From the NCBI GenBank assembly GCA_963783855.1, contig CAWAPE010000014.1:496001-560000 (forward strand): a stretch of 64,000 nt of DNA, written 5' to 3'. Shown here piece after piece: positions 32,434 to 41,215 of the stretch. The notes under the pieces are model-generated. The model saw nothing but the letters and a program-made list of their open reading frames with translations, did not search any database and had not been told where the DNA came from. This DNA is from JAKAGZ01 sp963783855. Lineage in GTDB: Bacteria; Bacteroidota; Ignavibacteria; Ignavibacteriales; Ignavibacteriaceae. The stretch's first letter is position 1. Each line of letters opens with the position of its first letter. Made by a program: the position numbers and the translations under genes.

Positions 32434-34906
32434 ATATTTACTTCTTATTACACTGGTGTTATGTGTATCCGATTTAACTTTTTCACAAAATTCTAAAACA
32501 AGCTATAAGATATTAGGCGTTTCCGTACAAGGTAATAAATCTGCGGATGCAAATACTATTATTGCAAATAGTGGACTTAAGGTCGGTGATGAAATTCAAA
32601 TACCCGGTGACCAGACCCTGAATGCGATCAGACAATTGTGGGTCCTTAATATTTTTTCAAATATTGAGATCAAAATAGATAAGCAGGTAAATGATGGTGT
32701 TTTTCTTTTAATAAAAGTAAAAGAATATCCAAGATTTGAAAAGCTTGTTTTTTCTGGCAATGATGAAATAAGCGATGACAAATTAGAAGAAAATTCAAAC
32801 TTTATCAGAGGACAGATATTAAAACCACAGGATGTAACCAGGTTAAAAGAAACATACATTAAAATGTATAATGATGATGGTTATTTAAATTCCATTGTTG
32901 ATCCTGAATACTATACATACTTCAGTGCCGATACTACAGATGATGAAATAATTGTAACCTGGCACAATGAAAAAGATCTTTCTGATGAATATAAATTAAG
33001 TTATACCAGAAGTGATTATACCTTTACAGATCTTATCCCTAAAATAAAAGACAGAATTCTACTTAAATTTGATTTTAAGGAAAATGATCCTACAACTGTA
33101 AGAGGTGTCCAGTTTGTTGGGAATAAAAAGTTCGACGATGGTGATTTAGAAGGTGAGATGGACGAAATACACATTGCAAAATGGTGGAAATTCTGGCAGG
33201 GTTCACAATTTGATCCGGATAAGCTTAAAAAAGACGAGAAAAACATAGTAAAATTCTACCAGAAGAACGGTTACCGGGACGCCGAGGTTTTATCAGATAC
33301 CTTGCTATACTCGAACAATAAGAACGATGTTGTCGTTCAAATCAAAGTTTATGAGGGTCCACAATACCATATTAGAAATATTAAGTGGGAAGGTAATACT
33401 GTTTTTACAAACGATGAATTAAATCAACGATTAGACTTTGCTAGAGGTGATATTTATAATTACGAAAAATTAGAACAAAATCTTCATGGAAATGAGCAGC
33501 AATCAGATGTTTCCTCACTTTATCTTGATAACGGATATCTTACTTTTAACCTGATAACGAATGAAGAAAGAGTCCCCGGTGATTCGATAGATCTCGACCT
33601 GAAAGTCTCTGAAAAAAACCAGTTCAAAATAGGAAGAGTCAATATTGTTGGCAATGACAAAACTATGGACAAGGTTATTAGAAGAGAACTTTATACAATA
33701 CCTGGTGATTATTTTAATCGTGGACTACTGCTAAGAAGTATTCAGCAGGTTGCAAACCTAAAATATTTTAATGTGGAAAAACTTTATGGTCCACAAGGAA
33801 TATCAACTGCTTTACCCAACGATAGTACTGTAGATGTATCTTTCAGGGTACAGGAAAAATCAAGTGACTTTTTAAATGCATCAGTTGGGTACAGTGGAGC
33901 TTTTGGATTTAGTGGAGCGATAGGAGTAACACTTACTAATTTTGCTTTATCTAATCCATTTCAGCTTGGCGGCGGGCAGGTGCTGAGTTTTAACTGGCAG
34001 TTTGGAGTGGGAAGTGTTTACAGAACATTTTCTGTTGGATTCACCGAACCATGGCTTATGAATACACCAACTCTTGTTGGGTTCCAGGTTTTTGATACCA
34101 GACAACAATTTGTATATGATTTACGTCAAACCGGTGGTACTATAACAGTAGGTCGCCGTTTAAAGTGGCCGGATGATTTCTTCAATGTTTCAGGTTTGTT
34201 TAGATTTCAGAGAAATAATGTCATTTATGGAGGCAATTATTATTCGGAAGGCTTAACGAATGAGTTTACTCTAGGCGCAACTATTACAAGAAAAAACATA
34301 GATAACCCTGTATTTCCATCCCAGGGATCAAACGTTTCACTCAACGCGCAAATTTCAGGCGGGCCTATTTTGCCCGGTAATGTAGACTATTATAAATTAA
34401 ATTTTAAATCTGAATGGTATAGAAGATTATTCGGGTCAAACAGGTTTACACTTTATTCAGTTGCAGAATTTGGATATCTGAAGGAACTTAAAGCCGGCAC
34501 ACAAGTAAACCCATTTGAATATTTCTTTATGGGTGGTAATGGTTTAGTAATTGCGACAACACCATTGCGCGGTTATGAAGACAGATCAATCGGCCAAAAA
34601 GATGCAAATGGGAATGTACTTGGCGGTAGAGTAATGACAAGATATACTGCAGAACTTAGAGTAGCTGTAACGCTTGAACCTATTCCGTTTTATCTATTGG
34701 CATTTGCTGAAGCGGGAAATGTATACCCTAATATTGAAAAAACAGATCCATTTGATCTGAGAAGATCTGCAGGATTTGGTGCCAGGATGATGATTAATCC
34801 AGTTGGATTAATTGGGTTTGATCTTGGTTATGGTTTTGATAGACCAATTGTTGATGGCACACAACCTAAATGGACGTTCCATTTCCAATTTGGTAAAGGA
34901 TTTTAA
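32402..34906 (+). CDS. bamA: Outer membrane protein assembly factor BamA
   Basis: 834 residues. A signal peptide (about 1-28, LFKYLLLITLVLCVSDLTFSQ) is followed by POTRA repeats (about 33-430; for example VSVQGNKSADANTI, VQFVGNKKFDDGDL, VNIVGNDKTMDKVI) and a C-terminal 16-strand Omp85 barrel ending HFQFGKGF, with the expected terminal Phe. It inserts beta-barrel proteins into the outer membrane. The ATG at 32402 lies inside uppS and is needed to retain the signal peptide. Followed by two Skp-like chaperone genes, its functional partners. Confidence 0.95.
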   Translation: MLQTSPKKLFKYLLLITLVLCVSDLTFSQNSKTSYKILGVSVQGNKSADANTIIANSGLKVGDEIQIPGDQTLNAIRQLWVLNIFSNIEIKIDKQVNDGVFLLIKVKEYPRFEKLVFSGNDEISDDKLEENSNFIRGQILKPQDVTRLKETYIKMYNDDGYLNSIVDPEYYTYFSADTTDDEIIVTWHNEKDLSDEYKLSYTRSDYTFTDLIPKIKDRILLKFDFKENDPTTVRGVQFVGNKKFDDGDLEGEMDEIHIAKWWKFWQGSQFDPDKLKKDEKNIVKFYQKNGYRDAEVLSDTLLYSNNKNDVVVQIKVYEGPQYHIRNIKWEGNTVFTNDELNQRLDFARGDIYNYEKLEQNLHGNEQQSDVSSLYLDNGYLTFNLITNEERVPGDSIDLDLKVSEKNQFKIGRVNIVGNDKTMDKVIRRELYTIPGDYFNRGLLLRSIQQVANLKYFNVEKLYGPQGISTALPNDSTVDVSFRVQEKSSDFLNASVGYSGAFGFSGAIGVTLTNFALSNPFQLGGGQVLSFNWQFGVGSVYRTFSVGFTEPWLMNTPTLVGFQVFDTRQQFVYDLRQTGGTITVGRRLKWPDDFFNVSGLFRFQRNNVIYGGNYYSEGLTNEFTLGATITRKNIDNPVFPSQGSNVSLNAQISGGPILPGNVDYYKLNFKSEWYRRLFGSNRFTLYSVAEFGYLKELKAGTQVNPFEYFFMGGNGLVIATTPLRGYEDRSIGQKDANGNVLGGRVMTRYTAELRVAVTLEPIPFYLLAFAEAGNVYPNIEKTDPFDLRRSAGFGARMMINPVGLIGFDLGYGFDRPIVDGTQPKWTFHFQFGKGF

Positions 34907-34945
34907 GTAACTATATAATTAAATAATTAAATAAAGGAAGTAGTA

Positions 34946-35482
34946 GTGAAAAAGTATCTTTTAATTTTTGCTGCAGTAGTTCTTAGCTGCAATTTAATGT
35001 TTGCTCAAACATCAAATTTAAAAATCGGTTATGTTGATTCACAGGTAATATTAGCCCAATATCCTGCTGCAATCAAAGCACAGGGAGATCTTGATGCCCT
35101 GACAAATAAATGGGGAGCTCATATAGACACCCTCACTACTGAATTGCAGAGAGCATACCAGGATTATCAGAAAAAGGCTAAAACAATGCCTGAAGACAAA
35201 CAGCTGGCAGCTCAGCAACAGCTCTTACAGCAGCAGCAGGCAGTTGATAATTATAAGAAAGAAAAATTTGGCCAGCCAAATGGCGAAATTTATAAAAAGA
35301 ACGAAGAGATCTTCGGTCCGGTGAAAGCACAGGTTTATAAGGCCATTGAAAAAGTTGCTAAAGAAGAAGGGATGAAATTCGTTCTTGATAAATCAGGTGA
35401 CGCAGTTGTCCTATATGCAGACTCAGCTTTTGATATTACCTATAAAGTGCTGGATAGTCTGAAACGCGGATCAACAAAGTAA
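34946..35482 (+). CDS. skp: Periplasmic chaperone, OmpH/Skp family (first copy)
   Basis: 178 residues from a GTG at 34946 after GGAAG. Signal peptide ends MFAQ; NLKIGYVDSQVILAQYPA is the OmpH start, and a long coiled coil rich in Gln (AAQQQLLQQQQAV) forms the tentacle. The end KFVLDKSGDAVVLYAD...DITYKVLDSL is typical. It holds unfolded outer-membrane proteins on the way to BamA, encoded just upstream. Confidence 0.9.
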   Translation: MKKYLLIFAAVVLSCNLMFAQTSNLKIGYVDSQVILAQYPAAIKAQGDLDALTNKWGAHIDTLTTELQRAYQDYQKKAKTMPEDKQLAAQQQLLQQQQAVDNYKKEKFGQPNGEIYKKNEEIFGPVKAQVYKAIEKVAKEEGMKFVLDKSGDAVVLYADSAFDITYKVLDSLKRGSTK

Positions 35483-35525
35483 AATTGCTTTGATGAGTTT
35501 GCTTATCTTTAAGCGACTATAAAAT

Positions 35526-35608
35526 AATTATTGATTCCCTGCTGTTTATTGCTAGTTTTTGTTATAAATTTTTGATAAAATTTGTAAAAAAGCAGGGATT
35601 CAATAATT
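35526..35608. repeat. Long inverted repeat between the two skp genes
   Basis: An 18-nt arm at 35526-35543 (core TTGATTCCCTGCT) pairs with 35591-35608 (core AGCAGGGATTCAA) with one mismatch and a 47-nt AT-rich loop. No T-run follows directly, so it is not a standard terminator; it may be an RNA stem that separates expression of the two chaperone genes. Confidence 0.6.
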
Positions 35609-35685
35609 TATTATTTTAAACTGACTCGCTGTTTTCTGTAAGATTTAATAATTTGAGACTGTCTTTTTTAATCGCGGGAGCATAG

Positions 35686-36204
35686 ATGAAAAAAATATTT
35701 TTATTCCTTTCACTCACTCTTCTTTTTTCCCCTGCAATATCCTTTGCACAACTTAAAATTGGTTATGTTGATTCAAAAACTGTTCTGGATAAACTTCCTG
35801 ATGCAAAAGACGCACAACAAAAACTTGATACATACATAAGGGAATGGCGCAGTGAGCTTTCTAAAATGGAAGGAGAATTAAACGCAAAAAAAAATGAGTT
35901 TGATAGAAGGAAGCTCATAATGACTGCCCAAACCAAGAATAGTATGGAGAAGGAAATAAGCGACCTTCAGAAACAAATTGATGAATACAGAGATAAAAAA
36001 TTTGGTACAAGGGGCGAGCTTTATCAAAAGCAGGATGAATTAATGAGACCAATACAGAATAAAGTTTATAGCGTGATTAAAGAAGTCGCTAATGAAGAGG
36101 ACCTGGATTTTGTTTTTGACAGAAGTAGCGATGTTACATTGCTTTTTGCAAAAGAAGAGTATGATATTACTCCGCTTGTAATAGATAAATTAAAACTGAA
36201 TTAA
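35686..36204 (+). CDS. Periplasmic chaperone, OmpH/Skp family (second copy)
   Basis: 172 residues with signal peptide ending FAQ. LKIGYVDSKTVLDKLPDAKDAQQKLD matches the first copy at the start; the coiled coil differs (KNEFDRRKLIMTAQTKNSMEKEI) and the end LDFVFDRSSDVTLLFAKEEYDITPLVIDKL is again family-like. A tandem pair of Skp proteins after BamA is common in Bacteroidota. It begins 10 nt before lpxD and likely shares its transcript. Confidence 0.9.
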   Translation: MKKIFLFLSLTLLFSPAISFAQLKIGYVDSKTVLDKLPDAKDAQQKLDTYIREWRSELSKMEGELNAKKNEFDRRKLIMTAQTKNSMEKEISDLQKQIDEYRDKKFGTRGELYQKQDELMRPIQNKVYSVIKEVANEEDLDFVFDRSSDVTLLFAKEEYDITPLVIDKLKLN

Positions 36205-36213
36205 GAAATAATA

Positions 36214-37263
36214 ATGAAAATTGGAATCCAGGAAATAGCTAAGCTTGTTAGTGGTAAATTAACCGGCAACAGCGAAATCTCAGTAAGTAACCTTGCTAGA
36301 ATTGATGAAGCCGGGAAAGGTGATCTGACCTTTCTTTATCTGCCCGCCTACGAAAAATTTTTTTCTTCAACAAAAGCTTCTGCAATAATTGTAAAGCAGG
36401 GCTTTGAAAAATCCAGAAGTGATTTAACATATATTGAAGTTGAACATCCGGAAAAAGTATTTTTTGAATTGTTAAGAACATATTTCTCACCGACTTTTCC
36501 GCTTGAAGGAATAGATACAAGTGCTTATGTTCATCCGGATGCGCAGTTGGGCGAAAATGTTGCACTTGGTAAGAATGTCGTTATTTCTGCCGGGTGTAAA
36601 ATTGGAAGTAATGCAAAAATATTTCACAATTCTGTATTACTGGAAGAAGTTGAAATCGGTGATGGTACATTAATTTTTCAAAATGTAAGTGTAAGAGAAA
36701 AATGTAAGATAGGCGGACGTGTTATAATTCATCCGGGAACAGTGATCGGCTCAGATGGCTTTGGATTTAATCCAGATGAAAAAGGAGTTTATCATAAGAT
36801 TCCACAGATAGGAAATGTAATTATTGAAGATGATGTTGAAATAGGGTCAAATGTTTCAATTGACAGGGCCGCTATGGGCTCGACAATTATTAAGCAGGGT
36901 GTAAAAATAGACAACCTTGTTCAAATTGCCCACAATGTTTTTATTGGTGAAAATACCGTGATCTCATCTCAATCCGGAATTTCAGGAAGCACTAAAGTTG
37001 GGAAAAATTGTATTCTTGCTGGACAGGTCGGGCTTGTTGGACACATAGAAATTTCAGACAATTCAATTTTGATGGCCCAATCAGGTATTTCTAAATCAGT
37101 CAAAAAACCAGGAAAATATTTCGGATCACCTGCAAAAGAACTAAGTACAGCTTTGAGGCTCGAAGCCCATTTAAGAAATCTACCCGATTATGTGGAGAGA
37201 ATTAAAGAGCTGGAAAGTCAGGTTAAATCTCTTATAAAAGAGCTGAAAAAGAAGAATACTTAG
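36214..37263 (+). CDS. lpxD: UDP-3-O-(3-hydroxyacyl)glucosamine N-acyltransferase
   Basis: 349 residues. An N-terminal uridine-binding domain (to about 100) precedes a left-handed beta helix with many hexapeptide repeats (for example VALGKNVVISAGCKIGSNAKI) and a C-terminal helix. The catalytic His lies in NLVQIAHNVFIGENT (about residue 242). Third step of lipid A synthesis: adds the N-linked hydroxyacyl chain. It is followed by lpxC/fabZ and lpxA in the usual cluster of this phylum. Confidence 0.95.
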   Translation: MKIGIQEIAKLVSGKLTGNSEISVSNLARIDEAGKGDLTFLYLPAYEKFFSSTKASAIIVKQGFEKSRSDLTYIEVEHPEKVFFELLRTYFSPTFPLEGIDTSAYVHPDAQLGENVALGKNVVISAGCKIGSNAKIFHNSVLLEEVEIGDGTLIFQNVSVREKCKIGGRVIIHPGTVIGSDGFGFNPDEKGVYHKIPQIGNVIIEDDVEIGSNVSIDRAAMGSTIIKQGVKIDNLVQIAHNVFIGENTVISSQSGISGSTKVGKNCILAGQVGLVGHIEISDNSILMAQSGISKSVKKPGKYFGSPAKELSTALRLEAHLRNLPDYVERIKELESQVKSLIKELKKKNT

Positions 37264-37391
37264 CATTCATACCATTTCCCTCTTATCTTTGCCTTTAATT
37301 TAGTTTATTGTATTTCAGGGCTCATCTTACTATTTTGAAAAATCAATTTCCCTTTATTTCTTTTATTTTGACAATAAATTCAGGTTAATAA

Positions 37392-38804
37392 ATGATAGAA
37401 TCGCAAAGAACTATAAGTAGCGAAGTTTCGATGTCTGGGATTGGACTACATACAGGTACTTCTTGTACTATGACATTCAAACCGGCTCCGGAAAATTATG
37501 GAATAAAATTCATCCGTGTAGATTTGCCAGACAGACCGGAAATTCCAGCAAATGCTGACTATGTTGTTGATGTTTCACGCGGTACAACTCTAGCAGTTGG
37601 GGACGCAAAAGTCCACACCGTTGAACATGTTCTGGCTGCTGTTGTCGGATTTCAAATTGATAATTTGATTATTGAATTAGATGGTATTGAGCCACCCGTG
37701 GGCGATGGTAGTGCTTTGCCTTATGTTGAAGTTTTGAGGAAAACAAAATTTGTACAACAGGAAGCTCCAAAAGATTATCTTATTATAGATGAAACAGTGA
37801 TGTATCATAATGAAGAACAGCAAATCGATATAGTTGCTCTTCCTTTGGACAGTTACAGAATGACTGTAATGGTCGATTATCAAAACCCCGCACTCGGTAG
37901 TCAGCACACCGGTTTGTTTGATCTTGAAAAAGAATTTATAGATGAATTTGCTCCGGCAAGGACTTTTTGCTTTTTAAGTGAAGTTGAAAATTTGGCGAAT
38001 GTAGGTTTAATAAAAGGCGGAGATATTGATAACGCTGTTGTGATAGTCGATCATAATTTGAATGACGATGAACTTGGTGCTTTAAGAAAAAAATTAGGCG
38101 TGAAAGAAAAAGTAACAATTGGTGCCAACGGAATATTAAATAATAAAGAATTAAGATTTAAAAACGAACCGGTGCGCCATAAACTTCTTGATCTTCTCGG
38201 AGATCTGGCTTTAATTGGCGCTCCCATAAAAGCCCAGATACTTGCTGCTCGTCCCGGACATAGAGCCAATGTTGAATTCGCAAAGCAGGTAAGGAAACTT
38301 TATCATCAGAAGAAACTGGTTAAGAAATTTCAGTTTGTAAAAAAAGAAGGAATTGTATTTGATATTAATGCAATACAGAGAATTTTGCCTCACAGGTATC
38401 CGTTCCTGCTGGTTGATAAAATCATTCACCTTGAACTTGATAAAAAAGTAATTGGCGTAAAATCTGTTACTTCTAATGAACCATTTTTCCCGGGTCATTT
38501 TCCTGGCCAGCCAATAATGCCCGGTGTTTTGATTATTGAATCAATGGCACAAACAGGAGGAGTTCTTCTTCTGAATTCTTTTCCAAATCCCGAAGAAAAA
38601 CTTGTTTATTTTATGCAGATCAATAATGCAAAGTTTAGGAAACCAGTTGTTCCGGGTGATCAATTATTTCTTGAGATTGAATTAACAAACAAAAAGAGCA
38701 AAGTTGTAATGATGAGCGGCAAAGCTTTTGTTAATGAAACTCTTGTTGCTGAAGCGGACTTTATGGCAGCAATAGTAGATAAAGAAACTAATAAGGAAGA
38801 ATAA
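37392..38804 (+). CDS. lpxC/fabZ: Bifunctional UDP-3-O-acyl-N-acetylglucosamine deacetylase / 3-hydroxyacyl-ACP dehydratase
   Basis: 470 residues: LpxC at about 1-300 and FabZ at about 320-470. The LpxC zinc site is shown by HTVEHVLAA and the later HKLLDLLGDLAL; SGIGLHTG opens the enzyme. The FabZ part has ILPHRYPFLLVDKI, the catalytic His in FFPGHFPGQPIMPGVLIIESMAQ and the expected Glu. LpxC makes the committed step of lipid A synthesis, FabZ dehydrates hydroxyacyl-ACP, so the fusion links competing uses of hydroxymyristoyl-ACP. The fusion is characteristic of Bacteroidota and relatives. Confidence 0.96.
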   Translation: MIESQRTISSEVSMSGIGLHTGTSCTMTFKPAPENYGIKFIRVDLPDRPEIPANADYVVDVSRGTTLAVGDAKVHTVEHVLAAVVGFQIDNLIIELDGIEPPVGDGSALPYVEVLRKTKFVQQEAPKDYLIIDETVMYHNEEQQIDIVALPLDSYRMTVMVDYQNPALGSQHTGLFDLEKEFIDEFAPARTFCFLSEVENLANVGLIKGGDIDNAVVIVDHNLNDDELGALRKKLGVKEKVTIGANGILNNKELRFKNEPVRHKLLDLLGDLALIGAPIKAQILAARPGHRANVEFAKQVRKLYHQKKLVKKFQFVKKEGIVFDINAIQRILPHRYPFLLVDKIIHLELDKKVIGVKSVTSNEPFFPGHFPGQPIMPGVLIIESMAQTGGVLLLNSFPNPEEKLVYFMQINNAKFRKPVVPGDQLFLEIELTNKKSKVVMMSGKAFVNETLVAEADFMAAIVDKETNKEE

Positions 38805-38811
38805 AATTAAC

Positions 38812-39586
38812 ATGTCGAATATTCATCCAACCGCTATTGTAAGCGGTAAAGCAAAATTAGGTAAAAATATATCAGTTGGTCCATATGCAATTATTGAAGA
38901 TGATGTAGAAATTGGTGATGAAACTTCAATCGGACCACATGCGGTAATTTATAATGGCGCACGTATTGGAAATAAAGTAACCATTCATCAGGCCGCTTCA
39001 ATTGCGCACATACCTCAGGATCTTAAATTTGGAAATGAAGAAACCTTTTTCTATGTGGGAGATAATACCGTTATACACGAGTATGTAACTCTGCATCGTG
39101 GAACAAAAGAGACAGGTTTTTCCCGAATTGGGAGTAACTGTTTATTAATGGCTTACTCACATGTTGCTACATGATACAGTAGTTGGCGATAATTGTATTC
39201 TGGCAAACGGAGTTCAATTAGCTGGTCACGTTATACTAGAAGACTATGTTATAATAGGGGGGCTTACGCCGGTTCATCAATTTTGTAATGTTGGAAAACA
39301 TTGTATGATTGGAGGGGGATTCAGAGTTACTCAGGATGTTCCTCCATTTATTCTTTCGGCTGGTGAACCATTAAAATATTCAGGGTTAAATCTGATTGGT
39401 TTGCGACGCAGAGGATTTTCCAATGACGATATTATGCTGCTGAAAAAAGCATATGGATATATTTATGATCACTCACTTAACGTAAGTCAGGCAAAAGAAA
39501 AAATTAGTGTCGAAATTCAAAACAGGCATGTTGATTCCATTATTGAATTCTTGGCAAAAAGTAAAAGAGGAATTGTTGGCAAGTGA
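38812..39586 (+). CDS. lpxA: UDP-N-acetylglucosamine acyltransferase, frameshifted by one extra base
   Basis: First step of lipid A synthesis. The first frame reads MSNIHPTAIVSGKAKLG...NCLLMAYSHVA and hits a stop at 39172-39174; the second continues HDTVVGDNCILANGVQLAGHV...GIVGK. Removing one A at 39169 joins them as SHVAHDTVVGDN and gives about 257 residues, the normal length. The break falls directly before the catalytic His codon. Hexapeptide repeats on both sides are intact, so a sequence error is likelier than loss of this key gene. Its stop overlaps the next start (GTGA). Confidence 0.92.
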
Positions 39587-40344
39587 AATGGCGTTTCATT
39601 AATACAGGATTTAATACCGGTCAGTTTAATATGGAATACGATATTAAACTTGCCCACGAAATTAAATCAGATGAGGCAGTTTTTCGTCTTTACAGATGGA
39701 ATCCTTACTGCATTTCACTCGGAGCTAATCAGGAATTCAATTCAGTTAATACTACAAAAGCTAAAGCCGATAACATTGATATTGTAAAACGCCCTACCGG
39801 TGGAAGAGCAATTCTTCATTCCGAGGAACTAACTTACTCTGTTATTTTACCAATTGATGCAAACCTCTCTGCAAGAGATGCTTACGAGGAAATAAATCAG
39901 GCTTTGCAAATAGGACTAAGAAACTATAATAGCAAATTAAGTGAAGTAAGTCTGGAAAGTATTCAACCGGACTTTAAAGGCTTTTATAAAGAAGAACGAA
40001 GTGCTGTATGTTTTGCGGTTTCTGCTAAAAGCGAATTAAAATTTAAAAATAAAAAACTTGTTGGCAGTGCCCAGAGAAAATTAGGCAAAACTATTCTTCA
40101 ACATGGGTCTATTTTATGCGGTGATTATCATTTGAAGATAATTGACTATTTAAATATTGAAACAAAAAATATTGTTTCTCTGAAAAATGAAATTAGCAAT
40201 ACTACAACGGACTTGGATTCAATCTTAAATGAGGAAATTGATTATTCTAAACTGGAAGAATCTCTGTTAAAAGGGTTTGAGGAACATTTTAATACTAAGT
40301 TTGAAAATATAACTGTTACTGAAAAAGAAGATATTTTATTATAA
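39583..40344 (+). CDS. Lipoate/octanoate transferase, LipM-like
   Basis: 253 residues of the BirA/LplA fold, from a GTG at 39583 overlapping the lpxA stop. IVKRPTGGRAILHSEELTYSV is the substrate-binding loop, and Cys143 in AVCFAVSAKSELKFKNKKLVGSAQRK occupies the acyl-enzyme position of LipM-type octanoyltransferases; lipoate ligases lack it. It likely moves octanoyl from ACP onto lipoyl domains. It could serve GcvH and oxoacid dehydrogenases; the H-like subunit at 3152 lacks the target lysine. Confidence 0.8.
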   Translation: MKWRFINTGFNTGQFNMEYDIKLAHEIKSDEAVFRLYRWNPYCISLGANQEFNSVNTTKAKADNIDIVKRPTGGRAILHSEELTYSVILPIDANLSARDAYEEINQALQIGLRNYNSKLSEVSLESIQPDFKGFYKEERSAVCFAVSAKSELKFKNKKLVGSAQRKLGKTILQHGSILCGDYHLKIIDYLNIETKNIVSLKNEISNTTTDLDSILNEEIDYSKLEESLLKGFEEHFNTKFENITVTEKEDILL

Positions 40345-40360
40345 TATTTGCGGAATAAAA

Positions 40361-41176
40361 ATGAGCACAGAAAAACAAATTAAACGGGTAACGACCAAAA
40401 CCCTAAGTTTGCTGAAAAAGAAAAAAATTAAAATAACAGCACTTACAGCTTATGATTTTATTACTGCAAAAATATTGGATGAGTCTGGAATTGATATTGT
40501 TTTGATTGGTGATTCGTTAGGGAATGTTTTTCAGGGAAATGAAACAACCCTGCCGGTGACTATGGACGAAATGATATATCATACAAAAGCAGTTGCCAAA
40601 GGTGTAGAAAGAGCTATGTTAGTAACGGATATGCCTTTTATGTCTTACCAGCTAAGCATCGATGAAGGGTTCAGAAATGCCGGCCGGATAATGAAAGAAA
40701 CATCAGCAGGTGCTGTAAAAGTGGAAGGGGGACTTCGTGTAGCTGAAACAATTAAGAAAATTACTGATGCCGGAATTCCGGTTATGGGACATATTGGACT
40801 AACTCCTCAGAGCATACACCAGTTTGGCAGTTACAGAGAGCGCGGGAGAAATAAGAATGAAGCAGAAGAAATATTAAATGATGCAAAAGCGATTGAAGAA
40901 GCAGGAGCATTTTCAATAGTAATAGAAAAAATTCCTGCAGCCCTTGCAAAACAAGTAACCGAATCTGTAAAGATTCCAACAATTGGAATTGGAGCCGGGG
41001 CGCATTGTGATGGACAAATTTTAGTTACTCCCGATATGCTTGGCCTTAATGTTGATTTTCATCCCCGGTTTGTTAGAAGATATGCTAATCTTGCTGATGA
41101 ATTATCAAAAGCGGTTAAATCTTATATTGAAGATATTAAAGCAGATAAATTTCCATCGGATGAAGAAAGTTATTAG
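40361..41176 (+). CDS. panB: 3-methyl-2-oxobutanoate hydroxymethyltransferase
   Basis: 271 residues, a TIM-barrel enzyme of the PEP-mutase superfamily. ALTAYDFITAKILDESGIDIVLIGDSLGNVFQGNETTLPVTMDEMIYHTKAV, GAVKVEGG and MGHIGLTPQSIHQFGSYR are diagnostic. It transfers a hydroxymethyl group from methylene-tetrahydrofolate to 2-oxoisovalerate, first step of pantothenate and CoA synthesis. It follows the LipM-like gene at 16 nt; the common thread is cofactor and acyl-carrier biology. No panC nearby. Confidence 0.95.
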   Translation: MSTEKQIKRVTTKTLSLLKKKKIKITALTAYDFITAKILDESGIDIVLIGDSLGNVFQGNETTLPVTMDEMIYHTKAVAKGVERAMLVTDMPFMSYQLSIDEGFRNAGRIMKETSAGAVKVEGGLRVAETIKKITDAGIPVMGHIGLTPQSIHQFGSYRERGRNKNEAEEILNDAKAIEEAGAFSIVIEKIPAALAKQVTESVKIPTIGIGAGAHCDGQILVTPDMLGLNVDFHPRFVRRYANLADELSKAVKSYIEDIKADKFPSDEESY

Positions 41177-41215
41177 TTCAATGAATATTCTTTCCAGATA
41201 ATTTTAATTCTGATA

